From Enchytraeus crypticus (Eukaryota; Annelida; Clitellata; Enchytraeida; Enchytraeidae), in NCBI GenBank assembly GCA_905160935.1, contig CAJHZI010000827.1, forward strand, positions 447,001-511,000: DNA of 64,000 nt, given 5' to 3'. The position numbers and the translations under genes are program-made. How positions within the stretch are numbered: position 1 is the first letter of the stretch; every line of letters starts with the position of its first letter. Under the pieces are notes generated by a model. That model had not been told where the DNA came from. It did no database searches and worked only from the letters and a program-made list of their open reading frames with translations. This document shows positions 52,996-63,699 of the stretch, piece by piece.

Positions 52996-53512
52996 TTTAC
53001 CCCGGTGTAAAGAACCTGGGGTTTGATAAAAACGATTCAAGCAATACGTGCTGAATCGCCGCCCGGCTACTCGAGGTCATCAATCGGCTTAAAAGAATTA
53101 TTGAAGCAGACTGCATTAAATCTTTGCAAAGTCATGGAAAGCCTTTGCCAAAGAAAAGAAGTCTCTCGCTTATCGCCGGTTTGCTCTACAATAAGTCTGC
53201 CTATGCCATTAATAAAGTTAGCTCCTTTGGGATTCATCGGGCCCATGGTTTCAATGGCCACCGGAACAACTTCATATCCTAAGGACAGATCACGGTATTT
53301 ATCCAACTTCCTAGAGTCGGCAGGAACAGCAGCTCCACCGGCTGTGACTGAAGTCGTATTCAAGTAGGAGTTTGCCATAGTGTCAATGACCGTGACGTCC
53401 CATACGGCACATTTACCGTTGCACCAGGGCACTAAAGTCATTATTATTATTATTAAAGTTATTATTATTATTATTATTATTATTAATATAGCCCATAACC
53501 ACACTGCCACAG
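52996..53512 (-). mobile_element. RT6 retroelement-like ORF end with 3' hairpin
   Basis: The minus frame 53067-53446 reads WCNGKCAVWDVTVIDTMANS, then AGGAAVPADSRKLDKYRDLS, VPVAIETMGPMNPKGANFIN and QRLSMTLQRFNAVCFNNSF. From memory, similar sequences occur at the C-terminus of transposable-element polymerases in invertebrates and resemble a PD-(D/E)XK-type nuclease (DVTV, E/K pattern), but this assignment is tentative. The 3' end on this strand is CCCCAGGTT...ACCGGGG, a hairpin with a one-base bulge, followed by (AAT)-type repeats. ATT repeats also lie at 53440-53490. Confidence 0.6.
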
Positions 53513-53734
53513 GCTCTGTAACGATTTCTCTTCAGTCTTCATATTATAAGTGCCATTTGGTGGGATTAAACTGTTTTAGGTGAATACATTGTTGAGACTT
53601 CCCTGACATCGCTTTAGAATCAAGAACCGAACGTAAATGCAATATTTGCACTGCAAACGAATATAGGACAGTGCGGAATAGGTTAGAATATAGCGCATCA
53701 GAGTTTCTGTTGAGTTTAATTGGTTTGGAAAGAT

Positions 53735-53945
53735 AAGACTTTAAATACCATTCTTACAGCGTTTTTTATAATAGTATATTATAAATCTATGGGCTACATA
53801 AGGTATGGATAAGGCATAGATTTTGTGAAGGGATTAACTTGTTGATCTAAGGAGTGCTCTTATTGAGCGAGAAAACAGACTTTGAGTATGAATATGTAGC
53901 TTGAACCTGCCACTTGGCAGTGCACTGAAGAAAAAGAAGATGTTA
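53735..53945 (+). repeat. R7 repeat with RT1-like hairpin
   Basis: GGATAAGGCATAGATTTTGT, GGGATTAACTTGTTGATCTA, GAGTATGAATATGTAGCTTG, AACCTGCCACTTGGCAGTGC then ACTGAAGAAAAAGAAG. 53590-53640 just before it is an S3-like domain (CCCTGACATCGCTTTAGAAT). Confidence 0.7.
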
Positions 53946-54429
53946 CAAATTTATACTTTATTAACATGGTTTTATCGACATAAGAACAAACCCAATAAGA
54001 GTTGTAACAGGTTTTGACTGGTGTTTGTGATTGTACCTCGAGTGTGCCGAGTCTTCTTGATTGGAGGTTTGTGCTTCTGAACCTTGACGTTAAGTACACA
54101 ACAACTTGCTTCACGTATAATTGTATTAAGATTATGAAGTATTTAGCATAAACAGTTCAAAGGCAATTTTTTTCCATAATTTAATGCAACCCGTAATTTT
54201 GGAAAATATGACTCCTGGGGTTGTTTCCAGTTGTTTCTTCAGTTTCTGCTTAGTTAACTCTTACGACACTTGCTGTTGGTTACTTCGTGGTAGTCTGGAA
54301 ATAACTCGGGGTAAGTTTTCGAGAATATGCTTTCATATCGGCCTTGGCTTTCTTATAAACAGTTTCATAGGCGGTTGACGATCAACCTTTTTCATCTCTC
54401 TTTTCCATTCAGTGACAATGAGTTACCAC
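53946..54429. other. Gene-free stretch
   Basis: Unique AT-rich DNA. Short ORFs at 53860-54114 and 54184-54378 show no domains. Confidence 0.4.
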
Positions 54430-54728
54430 CAGCACGCAAACCTTCTTTTCTTTAATTCCCTTTATCCTTGGACTGACTGGATTTTGGAATTTGCACCGTT
54501 TTTAGATCTTATTTTTGCTCACCGGATAGGATTTTGTCTCGATAATGTTCGATGTTGTCATTGATGACTGTAGCACTCTAATTGTTGTTATGTTTTGTTA
54601 TGTTATGCCAATATGCTATTGGATGTTATTGTGTTATTATTATTATTATTATTATATTATTATTATTATATTATTATTATTATTATTATTATTATTACTA
54701 CTACTATTATTATTATTATTATTATGTG
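54430..54728. repeat. R8 (-) and (ATT)n microsatellite
   Basis: CTTTAATTCCCTTTATCCTT, TCGATGTTGTCATTGATGAC and GTAGCACTCTAATTGTTG match R8 in reverse. ATT/ACT repeats at 54634-54725. Confidence 0.65.
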
Positions 54729-55890
54729 TTATTATGCGATACGTAGTACGTGTCATTCAGTTTATCCATTAGGTATTTAAAAAATTAACTTGAACTTGAT
54801 GCAATCAGATATCTCTATATAAAATCTTACACGTAACCCTAAGCAGATTTATAATATAATGCACATATGTGGAATTATATCCTATCACCAAGGATTTTAC
54901 TGCACTCACAAAAATGGTTCGCCTCTAAACGAAATTACGCGAATAAAGCAGCCATCTCAACTAAACTAGCGAACTTTCAAGACGTCGGTATAGAATATCA
55001 CGGCTTAGCTGAATATTGAAACAACGACCTACGACATCTAAACCAAGCTCTGAAAGAAGAGTAAAACTAAACGATTTTTCAGTGGAGAGTATCAGATTGA
55101 ATCGAGGTAGGAATATTACTAATTTTAGTAATTTTGTATATAATGAACTACTTACGCCCGTAAAAATTAATTAATTATGCCGCTTAGAATGAATTAATGA
55201 ATATTTCGATTGAATTAATAGAGCTATTTTGAAAGAATTACTAATGAAATTTAGAATGAATTAACAATGATGTTTGGAATGATTAACAGTGTTTAGCTGT
55301 TTAGAACTAAATAATAAATCCATTTACACGATTAAAATTCTCTTCAATATTCCAATATTTTACAATTATAATTATTTATTATTATTATAATTATAATGTA
55401 TAATTATTTATTATTATTATAATTATAATGTATAATTATTTATTATTTTTATATTGACTTGATGTCACCAATACAAGATAGATTCAAACGAATATTTAGA
55501 AAAAGGAAAGTAAACGATACGATTTAGGTTTTGATTAGATAGTCAAGTTGATTACAATCTTGCCTTATAGTCAGAAACGACACGGGTTCAAATCACTACC
55601 GATCGTGTCTGACAGAGTACTGAAGTTTAAAAAATTAATTTAAACTTGTCTTCAGAGTTTTAAGCCTTTCTCAATAAATTAATACAACGTTTTAAAATCA
55701 TTTATCATTTTTCTGATTCTATGAATAAAACCAAGTCTAATGTGTGTTCTCAAACATCGAGATTACTGTGAATCGCCGCATCTTTTCCAACAACGGGATA
55801 CAATCCCGTTGTCGCCTTAGGATGTGGAGTAGAAATTTAAATCTAATCCAGCGATCATCTAATAATGTTATATGAGTGATTGATTATACC
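54729..55890. other. Gene-free stretch with a 32-bp AT duplication
   Basis: 55365-55445 has about 2.5 copies of TTATTATTATTATAATTATA with ATGTATAATTAT. A B-box-like CACGGGTTCAAATCACTACC at 55579 may be an eroded SINE head. Confidence 0.5.
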
Positions 55891-55894
55891 AGTC

Positions 55895-55968
55895 GAATGG
55901 CCGAATGAACAGCACGCCTGCTTAAGAAGCAGGAGGACATCGTTTCAAATCCGATCTTTACCGTAACC
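55895..55968 (+). other. tRNA-Leu-like sequence (pseudo-tRNA or SINE head)
   Basis: Has GAATGGCCGAATG (D-arm-like), a perfect 5-bp anticodon stem CCTGC/GCAGG with loop TTAAGAA (anticodon AAG), and TTTCAAATCCGAT in the T-arm position. The acceptor strands (CCAGTCG versus CTTTACC) do not pair and there is a T-stem mismatch, so it is not a functional tRNA gene. Confidence 0.4.
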
Positions 55969-56059
55969 ACAGCATTCATACGATACGAAAACAGATGATA
56001 ACCTTAGATTGGTATAGAATTATAGATATATTTTGATCAAAATTAATGTTAATCAAGTT

Positions 56060-56145
56060 TTCTGATTTATAATAATAATAATAATATTAATGAACGTAGT
56101 TAAAAAAAAATAAAATAATAATAATAATAATAATAATAATATTCG
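56060..56145. repeat. (AAT)n microsatellite
   Basis: AATAATAAT runs at 56068-56091 and 56112-56142. The rest up to 56441 is the AT-rich flank of gene 2; no promoter motif can be assigned. Confidence 0.85.
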
Positions 56146-56507
56146 TTTATTTGTGTTCAATCTGACAACAAAAATAAACACTCAGAAAGTTACAGTACAG
56201 AAATTCCAACAGAAACAGTATAACATATTACAGATATTTCATAAACAATTAATAGACTAGATATAAGAGAGCTGAAACTAGAAATAGCTTTCGATAACAT
56301 TTACTACATGTATATTACTACATTATATAAATCCATGCATGCATATACATACAATTCGTTAACACCATATAGGGCGTACTGTACTATGGCTAAAGAAGTA
56401 ATAATAATAATATGATTTTGGTTATTTTGATTGTTTACTAGTTGATAGAGGGAGTGTGGATTATCCACTCAACTAATCCAAGGATCACGTGTTCTAATCA
56501 GTCCATA

Positions 56508-57423
56508 ATGATCTCTAGAACTCTCGTTATCTCTCTACTCACCATCACGAGCCTGATGGTCACTGTGCTAGCAGACTTGCTCTCTAAACAATCCGTCGAC
56601 AGTTCAAATCCTGTTTCACTCACAGGTCATCAGTCTCTGCCCTTCAGTTCATCTTCATTGACTTCGTTAGTTTATGAAAATGTAGAATTAGATGATAGTG
56701 ACGGATTTAAACCAGATGATGGCGATATATTAAAACCAAGAAACGGTGAAATATTGGCCCTAATTTCATCAGAGTCACTGGAGGAATTGAATTTTAGGGA
56801 AAATGTTAAAACTCTGACTTCACAACCAGCTAATTCCGAGTCACTAGGATTAAGGTTGAAAGACAACAACAACAACAACTACTTAACATCATCTTCAGAC
56901 TCTATTACCCCCCACGGAAAGAAACCTCTCAACGATAGTGACGCCACGATGACGTCATCAAAGGACGACATAACGTCACAACTACATAAACCAGATGACG
57001 TCAGACACCGCGTGAGAAAATCCCGCAAGGTCACTCTACCTTCTAAACGTCCGAAGATCAAATCAAGGGAAAATATTCAAAACGTGGGGGTTATTTGCCC
57101 CCACAAATGTGACCCCTCCATGTGTCACCCCAGAAAGGCGAGTCAGCTGCTCTGCAGGGGTTCAGTTATCCCGGACACCTGCGGATGTTGTCATCGCTGT
57201 GCCAAACTGGAATCAGAAACCTGTGGGGGGGTCCATGAGTACTTGGGCAGGTGTGACGTAGGGCTGGCCTGTGTGCGGAGCAACCCGCCGGGTCTGGCGT
57301 TGAACAAGGCACCTGAGGATCAGCAGGCCGGCTCGCTAGCCAGAAATCAACGAAAAAATGCTGTTCCGGTGGTTGTTAGAGATTTGGAAGCGATGTTGTG
57401 GTTGGAAGGAGTTTGTAGAAAAG
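56508..57423 (+). CDS. IGFBP-domain secreted protein, first coding exon (CRIM1-like), gene continues
   Basis: 305 codons plus 1 nt, donor AAAAG|GTAGGT, phase 1 out. The ATG at 56508 begins a clear signal peptide (MISRTLVISLLTITSLMVTV, then LAD, with likely cleavage after LA). Residues ~25-190 are Ser/Asp/Glu-rich and look disordered. A basic stretch (RHRVRKSRK and KRPKIKSR) could be a proprotein-convertase site. Residues ~198 to the end hold 12 cysteines with the CGCCHRC core and ETCGG...GRCDVGLAC, the pattern of IGFBP N-terminal domains. From memory the closest relative is the N-terminal domain of CRIM1; SIBD/perlustrin, IGFBP7 or CCN relatives are alternatives. An unusual ~45-residue insert lies between the last two cysteines (final GVCRK). 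A TTG-initiated extension to 56442 is unlikely; a CTAG before it could be an acceptor for a 5' UTR exon. No downstream exon was found before 64000. Confidence 0.82.
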
Positions 57424-57504
57424 GTAGGTTTGAAGTTGTTTGTATTTACTTCTTTTATATTTCTCTGTAGCTTTTCTGTTAAGAGTGAGATGAATGGTAG
57501 GTGA

Positions 57505-57645
57505 GAATCATCATCATCATCATCAGTTCTTTGCGTTCTGAAGAGAACATAGGGCGGCAACATTCCTCCATTCTTTTCTGTCTTTAGCAACCCTCACAGC
57601 ATCTTTCCATGAAATGTTCTAAGTTTTCAAATCAAGGTGAGAATA
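57505..57645 (-). repeat. RT4 3' end with (CAT)n tail, gene 2 intron
   Basis: ATCATCATCATCATCAGTTC, TTTGCGTTCTGAAGAGAACA, TAGGGCGGCAACATTCCTCC, CCTCACAGCATCTTTCCATG. Same end as 48795-48995. Confidence 0.75.
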
Positions 57646-57854
57646 TTTGCTACTAATTTGTCGAACAGTTTGCTGAGACGTTTTTCTTGTAGCAGGTCCA
57701 AAAATGGAGAATGATTTCCTCAATTTCTAAAACATCCTGGTTAACCTGACAGTTTTAAACAGAATCCAAAAGAGTCTCTTTTTCCACGATTGTTTTCTCC
57801 AAATTCTGTGCTCTGATCGTTTTTAAATATCTCTTAAACTTATAAGATAATTAC

Positions 57855-58018
57855 GTTCCCAGCCGCTCTGATCTGAGAGTAAAATCTCGGACATTCACTG
57901 GACTGGCCACACGGAAAATGGACAAAATTGCGTAACGGATTTAACATGTGGTATTAAAAGTGATAGATATCAACATAGTTGATCATTTCACTATAATGTG
58001 TGTTATTATTATTATTAC
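57855..58018 (+). repeat. S2 SINE, 5'-truncated
   Basis: CCCAGCCGCTCTGATCTGAG, AAATCTCGGACATTCACTGG, CGTAACGGATTTAACATG, GATCATTTCACTATAATGTG, ATT tail. Confidence 0.82.
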
Positions 58019-58194
58019 GTTCATTAAAATTAACATATTTTGACTTTGCAGATCAACGCTTTTTATCGTGGTGTGTATTTTATTGCATATTGTTCATATT
58101 ACTGTATGTAATTTTGCTTATTATAGAAATTGTTTGTATGATACATGTATACTATATTAATCATTACCTAATTTATTTTTGTCACTTCTACACA

Positions 58195-58335
58195 CTCTCT
58201 GGTCTATCTATCACTCCCTCTCTCTCGCTCTCTTTTTTTTCTCTCTCTCTCTCTCTCTCAATGTATCTCTCTCGCTATCTCTCTGGGGTGTCTATCACTC
58301 ATTCTCTCTCTCTGTTTTCTCTCTCCCTCTATCCA
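58195..58335. repeat. (CT)n tract
   Basis: CT repeats with a duplicated ATCACT(C/T) spacer. ORFs over it are artefacts. 58336-59284 is AT-rich with a short GATCTTAGAT duplication at 58705-58790. Confidence 0.8.
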
Positions 58336-59284
58336 CTACTTTCTTAACGAAATATTGCAAAAAAATTACTTTTAGAGAATATCTATAGTACATGCTTTTC
58401 GAAATGGGGTGTGAATTGTTAGGAACTGTCCTAATTTTAGTTATCGAATTATTTAGATATAGAATTCTATTATTTCTTTGATAAGAAAAGGATATACTAG
58501 AAAACTGAGAGTTTAACCTGTTATACCTGAATTTATTTACATTTTATCTCTGCTCTCAGTTGTCATTTATCTCAGAGCGTATCTCGCATCATAATCGTTT
58601 AAAAAACCGACTGTAATAAGTCATTGGTGACAGCTTACTTAGTTTATTTTGAATTTTATTTAAAAACCGTAAAACTAATGTGAATAAAAACACAACAAAC
58701 TAAAGTATGATCTTAGATGATCTTAAAGTATGATCTGTATGATCATAGATGATCTTAGATGATATGATCTTAGATGATCTTAAAATATTATCTGTCGATT
58801 GCTAACTCTTTCCTACGTACTGTAACTTTTTCATGAAGTTTTTTCTCTACTTCTCTATAACATAACACATAATATAACAGCGCACTGAGCCAGAGAGCTC
58901 ATGACTCTTGTTTAAGGCTTTTTCTCATCTATTTATTTTCTCGTGTCTTTCTATAACTTTTTCAATTATCTATAAATTTATGATCTCTGTTCGACTTTTA
59001 GGGGAATCTTACTTTCAGATAGAGTATGATTTTATATTTTAAAAATTCACTTAAACTAGCATTTTCGAATCCTGGTTAAATTCCTCGTGTTAACATTAAC
59101 TTTATAGCGCTAATTTTACGTGTATTTTCACATTATAGCTAGTCTGTTACGCAGGATATTTCATATTTAATAATTATAGTTTTTTAATGTTTATTTACTG
59201 TATGTACTTTTTTAGGTAATGAACGTCCATGGTATTAGGAAGCACATATTTTCATCCTGTGTATAAATCAACAGCCTCATTTAC

Positions 59285-59375
59285 CGATTCTATCAATCTC
59301 TGAGATTTTACCCTCTTACCGGCTCTCCTGAGATTCGAACCCACGATTATTCACTCAAGATCGGTCACTAAACTG
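59285..59375 (-). repeat. S2 fragment
   Basis: GAGATTTTACCCTCTTACCG, GAGATTCGAACCCACGATTA, TTCACTCAAGATCGGTCAC match the minus S2 head. Confidence 0.6.
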
Positions 59376-59454
59376 TGTTGTGTTGCCTTTCTACACAATA
59401 TTGTAATACAAGCAAACAATTTTTAGACTTCTAGCAAACTGAACTTCCCCCCGC

Positions 59455-59690
59455 CTCTCTTTCTCTCTCTCTCTCTTTCCCCTCTTCTTCCGTCGAGTCA
59501 TTCCGTTATTTCTGGACTGTGTGGGATCTTATCTAAAGTGGAAGCGAGATCGTCTCAAGTTGAAGTTAGAACAATTGTTCGCCTCCAGTGAGGGACAAGA
59601 CAACTAACGAGTAGATAAGGAAGAGGCTGCGCTCGTTCCAGCTAAACCGTTAGATAAGTGATAAACATCCTCGGATAATTAGCTAATTTT
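59455..59690. promoter_or_regulatory. Unique block with clustered GATA-type motifs
   Basis: After a CT tract, TTATCT (59530), AGATAAG (59613) and AGATAAGTGATAA (59652) lie within ~130 bp of non-repetitive DNA. It is an enhancer candidate for gene 2 by motif clustering only. Confidence 0.25.
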
Positions 59691-59849
59691 GTCTCTTTTT
59701 TAAGAATTAACGAAAATGCAGAAATTTGAAACTAGAAATTGTATATTTGTTATAGCCGGTCCACTAGAGAATAGACTAGCAGTGAATTGCATGTGCTGTA
59801 AGAGAGTAGTTGAGGGAGGAACGGAGGGAGGCGATAAAATATTATCTTA

Positions 59850-60232
59850 GTTCTTATTAAATTAGTTCCTATTTAAGTTCTTATTAAATTAGTTCCTATT
59901 TAAGTTCTTATTAAATTAGTTCCTATTTAAGTTCTTATTAAATTAGTTCCTATTTAAGTTCTTATTAAATTAGTTCCTATTTAAGTTCTTATTAAATTAG
60001 TTCCTATTTAAGTTCTTATTAAATTAGTTCCTATTTAAGTTCTTATTAAATTAGTTCCTATTTAAGTTCCTATTTAAGTTCTAATTTAATTAGTTCCTAT
60101 TTAAGTTCCTATTTAAGTTCTTATTAAATTAGTTCCTATTTAAGTTTCTATTTAAGTTCTTATTTAATTAGTTCCTATTTAAGTTCCTATTTAAGTTCTT
60201 ATTTAAGTTCTTATTTAATTTGAGCTCTTATT
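59850..60232. repeat. 28-bp minisatellite
   Basis: About 13 units built from TAAGTTCTTATTAAATTAGT then TCCTATTT, with shortened units near the right end. Confidence 0.93.
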
Positions 60233-60289
60233 CGTCATCATTCGCAGTTATCAATTTGGCGCAAACATCTTGTACTTTATAAGTATGAA

Positions 60290-60525
60290 TTAATTGCCCG
60301 TGTTGTGTCCAAATTGTTGAAGAATAGAACAACCGGGCACTGCATGTGTCGGTAAAAGGCGACTAACCCTAAGATTCAAACCAACGTAAGAAAGGACATT
60401 CAGATGGCGAGCGCCCATTTTCCAAAATATTTATAAAACGAACTGAAAGAAGATCTATTCGTACATGTATTCCAGCCATAGTTAAACTGAGATTCAATAG
60501 AAAACGGTGATGATGATAACAGGTA
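60290..60525 (+). repeat. S5 element
   Basis: CCCGTGTTGTGTCCAAATTG, ACAACCGGGCACTGCATGTG, CGGTAAAAGGCGACTAACCC, CAAACCAACGTAAGAAAGGA, TAAACTGAGATTCAATAG, GATGATGATAA. Confidence 0.85.
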
Positions 60526-60774
60526 TAAAATGAAACGTTTCAGTAAAATATGAGTGTCATGCTGTAAAGTGGATTAGAATATCTTCCAGTCTGTTGGCAT
60601 GGAAAGCCTGCTTGGAGTAATTGTGGATATAGTAAAGCATTTATCATTTCTGTAAATGTTGTTTCAATATCATCTTGAAAGTAGATCCACGGTGAAAATT
60701 GTGTCCTATGTCTTTCGCTATTGGGAGTTAGGTGGATGGTTTGAAACCGAAAATATGAGCTCTTGTTCACTGTA

Positions 60775-61265
60775 TTATTATTGTTATTATTATATAATTA
60801 ATTATTATCATTATTATAATTATTATTATAATAGTGTTATCATTATCATCATCATCTTCTTCTTCTTCACTTGAATTCCAGTTTAATTTGGGTCGGGAAA
60901 AGAATAGACTGTCTCAAATCCTCTCTGTCCTACATCATAACAAGCACCAGTAATGCCCTGTTTGAGACATGATGATGATGATGATGATGATGATGATGTT
61001 GATTATGACGATGATGATGATTATGATGATAGGACATTGCAAACAGATTACACAGGATACATAATAAATACTCTTATACTACGTTATTAATCATCATCAT
61101 CTTCACTTGAATCCCAGTTTAACTAGGGTCGGGATACGAATAGACTGTCTCAAATCCTCTCTGTCCTACATCATATCATCAGACAATCCCCCCCATTTGA
61201 AATTTTTCTATTCGTTGACATTTTCGTAGCAATTTCTGGAGTATAGACGATAATTATAATTACAA
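60775..61265 (-). repeat. Two S5/RT3 3' ends (-) and (GAT)n
   Basis: 60845-60960 and 61090-61185 share CTTGAATTCCAGTTTAATTT / CTTGAATCCCAGTTTAACTA, GGGTCGGGA and GACTGTCTCAAATCCTCTCT, so they are close duplicates. ATT tract at 60775-60850, GAT tract at 60970-61035. Confidence 0.8.
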
Positions 61266-61369
61266 TTATAATTATAATAGTCTTATAAAGTTATAATTAT
61301 ATTAAATTAAATTAAAATTAACTATAATAAATAAATAGTATTTTTATAGTAACTATAATCTATAATTGT

Positions 61370-61745
61370 ATAATTATAGATATTATCACATTAGCGTAGA
61401 GAATCAAGAAACCAACAGATGCTCGCTTAAGTTTATATCAGCAATCAGAGCACAACGGAGCCTGACGTATTGAAAGAATTAATTCAGGCGGACGAATTTT
61501 TGTACCGCCAGAAAAATAATATTTAGCCACAGGGATATTGCTCTTAATGTCAGTTATCTAGAAACCTATGAGAACTACTTAATGGCAGAGCCTCTGGGTT
61601 GAGCAACTAATGGTTGACCATTTGCTGTACAAGTGCTTCGCTGACTGAATTATCTCGCGTATTTTAATATCTGAGTAGATTGCAAGCAGCCGGAATGTGG
61701 GTCAGATAACATGACTTAGAATTTTATCCACAGGCCAATTTTAAT
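61370..61745. other. Unique non-repetitive block
   Basis: No match elsewhere in the window apart from GATGCTCGCTTAAGTT (also at 21178). No open frame with a domain. Confidence 0.35.
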
Positions 61746-61760
61746 TCGCTAGACTAAAGA

Positions 61761-61998
61761 GTAATCAGGAATGTTTTCTCATGGAATGACGCGCCTGCCC
61801 TGTCAATGTTAGTCGAAGCTGAGGAAGGCACAGTGGGTCCACCTCGTCATAAGCAGAATTCCTCAGGAAAAATGGTATATCAAAAGGAATGTTATAGATG
61901 ATATAAAGATCCATTCTTATATCGGTATGAAGAGGAAAATCGAAGATAGAGATGAGTGGAGGCTTTATATACCATGGCCCTGCCAGTAGGCAGTGCAC

Positions 61999-62042
<44 letters not shown>
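61761..62042 (+). mobile_element. Composite element: 5' unit plus RT1 3' end, (GA)n tail
   Basis: Same fusion as at 31344: CAGGAATGTTTTCTCATGGA, GTTAGTCGAAGCTGAGGAAG, CTCGTCATAAGCAGAATTCC, TATATCAAAAGGAATG, then the RT1 end GATGATATAAAGATCCATTC to CCTGCCAGTAGGCAG and a 50-bp GA run. Confidence 0.82.
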
Positions 62043-62045
<3 letters not shown>

Positions 62046-62524
62046 GATTTACAGATTTGGATTGGATTATTTTTAAGTTAGGGCTATATGCCTGTTTAGT
62101 CTGTGCCTTTTTTACTAATGCCTATAGAATTCGTCGTTTTATCTTCAACTGTAAGTTGACGAAATATAATTTATCGCAGTAAACTTGAAGCGAACGCATG
62201 AAAATATCTAGAACTCGATGTTTAGCAATTTATGGATGGTTGTCTTCACACAAGCCTTATAGGTGTTAGTTTAACGACAGAGTATCACAATAGACAATGT
62301 CAAGATACGATAAATTCTCTTCTCTAAATCAGTGCATGGTACTTGTGAGTCAAATATCTGATACAACATGGCAGTTGTTGTAAAGCACATGTCCTGAGAG
62401 ATGAAAATATTTAATGTTTTGTGTCTCTCTGGTTAGATTTTGATCAGATTGGTTGTTCTCCACTCATCGTACTAAGTACAGCCTAGTGTTACATGTCGCT
62501 GCTTTATATCAACGCATCAAACCA

Positions 62525-62912
62525 AAACTTAGCATCATCATCGTTGCCATCATCATCGTCACCGTCATCATCATCATTGTCATCATCATCTTCATCATCG
62601 TAATCCCGCATCTCTATGACCTACTCGTGATGTAACCACCACATCTCCATTACCTCTGTTGCAGTGCCATTTATTCAGTAATAGTTTTAATTCATAGCTG
62701 TGTGTATGATTAGGGTTTAAAATAGATTAAATCATAAATTAGGATTAGAACATTTTTGAGCAATTTCTGAAGCCAAGGCGCTCACCCACCAAATAACCTT
62801 TCTGACGTTGGTTTTGATTATAGTACTTTAGCTGCCTCCTACGACACGTGCAGCCACCGGTTGACTTATTCTTGAAACAACTCGGACACAACACGGGGAT
62901 CTCTTTGTCTTC
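62525..62912 (-). repeat. (CAT)n tract and S5 body
   Basis: 62530-62610 CATCATCAT-type. 62755-62905: AATTTCTGAAGCCAAGGCGC, CTTTCTGACGTTGGTTTTGA, GACACGTGCAGCCACCGG, CGGACACAACACGGGGATC. 62043-62524 and 62913-63464 hold no supported feature. Confidence 0.7.
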
Positions 62913-63464
62913 ACAGATCGAAACATTGACAAACATGACAATTCATCAGAGTACTACGTAGCCAGCTTGTCTATAACGACACAGTAGTTCAGCAATAAAC
63001 ACGGTTTATCTGTGTAACAGTTGAGCCCTTGCACTATTCATGTACTTTTCACTTGGGAGGGGTCGGCAAGTAGCCGAAAAACATGAGACGGGTCCCGAAT
63101 CCGGCCAAGTTTTAATAATTTCTGTCAATTAAGCATTGTTTATAAGTATTCAGTTAAAAATTAGAGAATTTGAGACCTCTTGAGTCTAAAAAAACTACCT
63201 GGTTTTTTTTTGCTTATCCTATTTAAGGATGGGGTTTGGTCAACGATCTGTAAGTTATGATTCACTTGTATCTAGTCGCTTCCCGTTCTTCTTTACCCAA
63301 AGCGGTTTCAGTTTAACTCTTTGTAACTTGAAATGTTTATGATCTTCGGTTCTTTGTTCTGCAGATAATTCTACCGTAGATTTCTGGTTCAGTCCGCGGT
63401 GGATGCCATTTTATGTTGAGTTTATTCTACGTTCCACAGTTGATAAAAGTCTCAGAAAAGTGAG

Positions 63465-63680
63465 TTTAGCGATAGCTTTTTCTCTCCTGGAAAGACTTTT
63501 GTGATGGGTGAGCTGGGATTTGAACCACGCAACTTGATGCTGCATTGGTTGAGGTCAGTGGATTGATCGGTTAGGTGTCAGACTATGGATTAATGGCTGT
63601 TGTGTTTCAAATCAACGCTCGCCTTGTCACTGACAGTCTTCGAGGCTAGAAACTGACGTTGAATAAGGCTTTAGATTTTG
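63465..63680. repeat. Head-to-head pair of decayed S1 copies
   Basis: 63465-63555 reads as a minus S1 (GGGTGAGCTGGGATTTGAAC). 63556-63680 reads as plus (GATCGGTTAGGTGTCAG, GTGTTTCAAATCAACGCTCG, CTTGTCACTGACAGTCTTCG, GAAACTGACGTTGAAT). Confidence 0.65.
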
Positions 63681-63699
63681 TATTTATTGATGGATAGCC

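Noticed and set aside
55895-55968. Functional tRNA-Leu(AAG) gene
   Set aside because: The anticodon arm is good, but the acceptor stem does not pair and the T stem has a mismatch; more likely a SINE head or pseudogene.
63365-63459. Candidate second exon of gene 2 (acceptor TTGTTCTGCAG, phase-1 open frame, donor AAAA|GTGAGT)
   Set aside because: The 31-codon peptide has no cysteines and fits no CRIM1/IGFBP module, and the donor lies at the edge of an S1 copy. cDNA could revive it.
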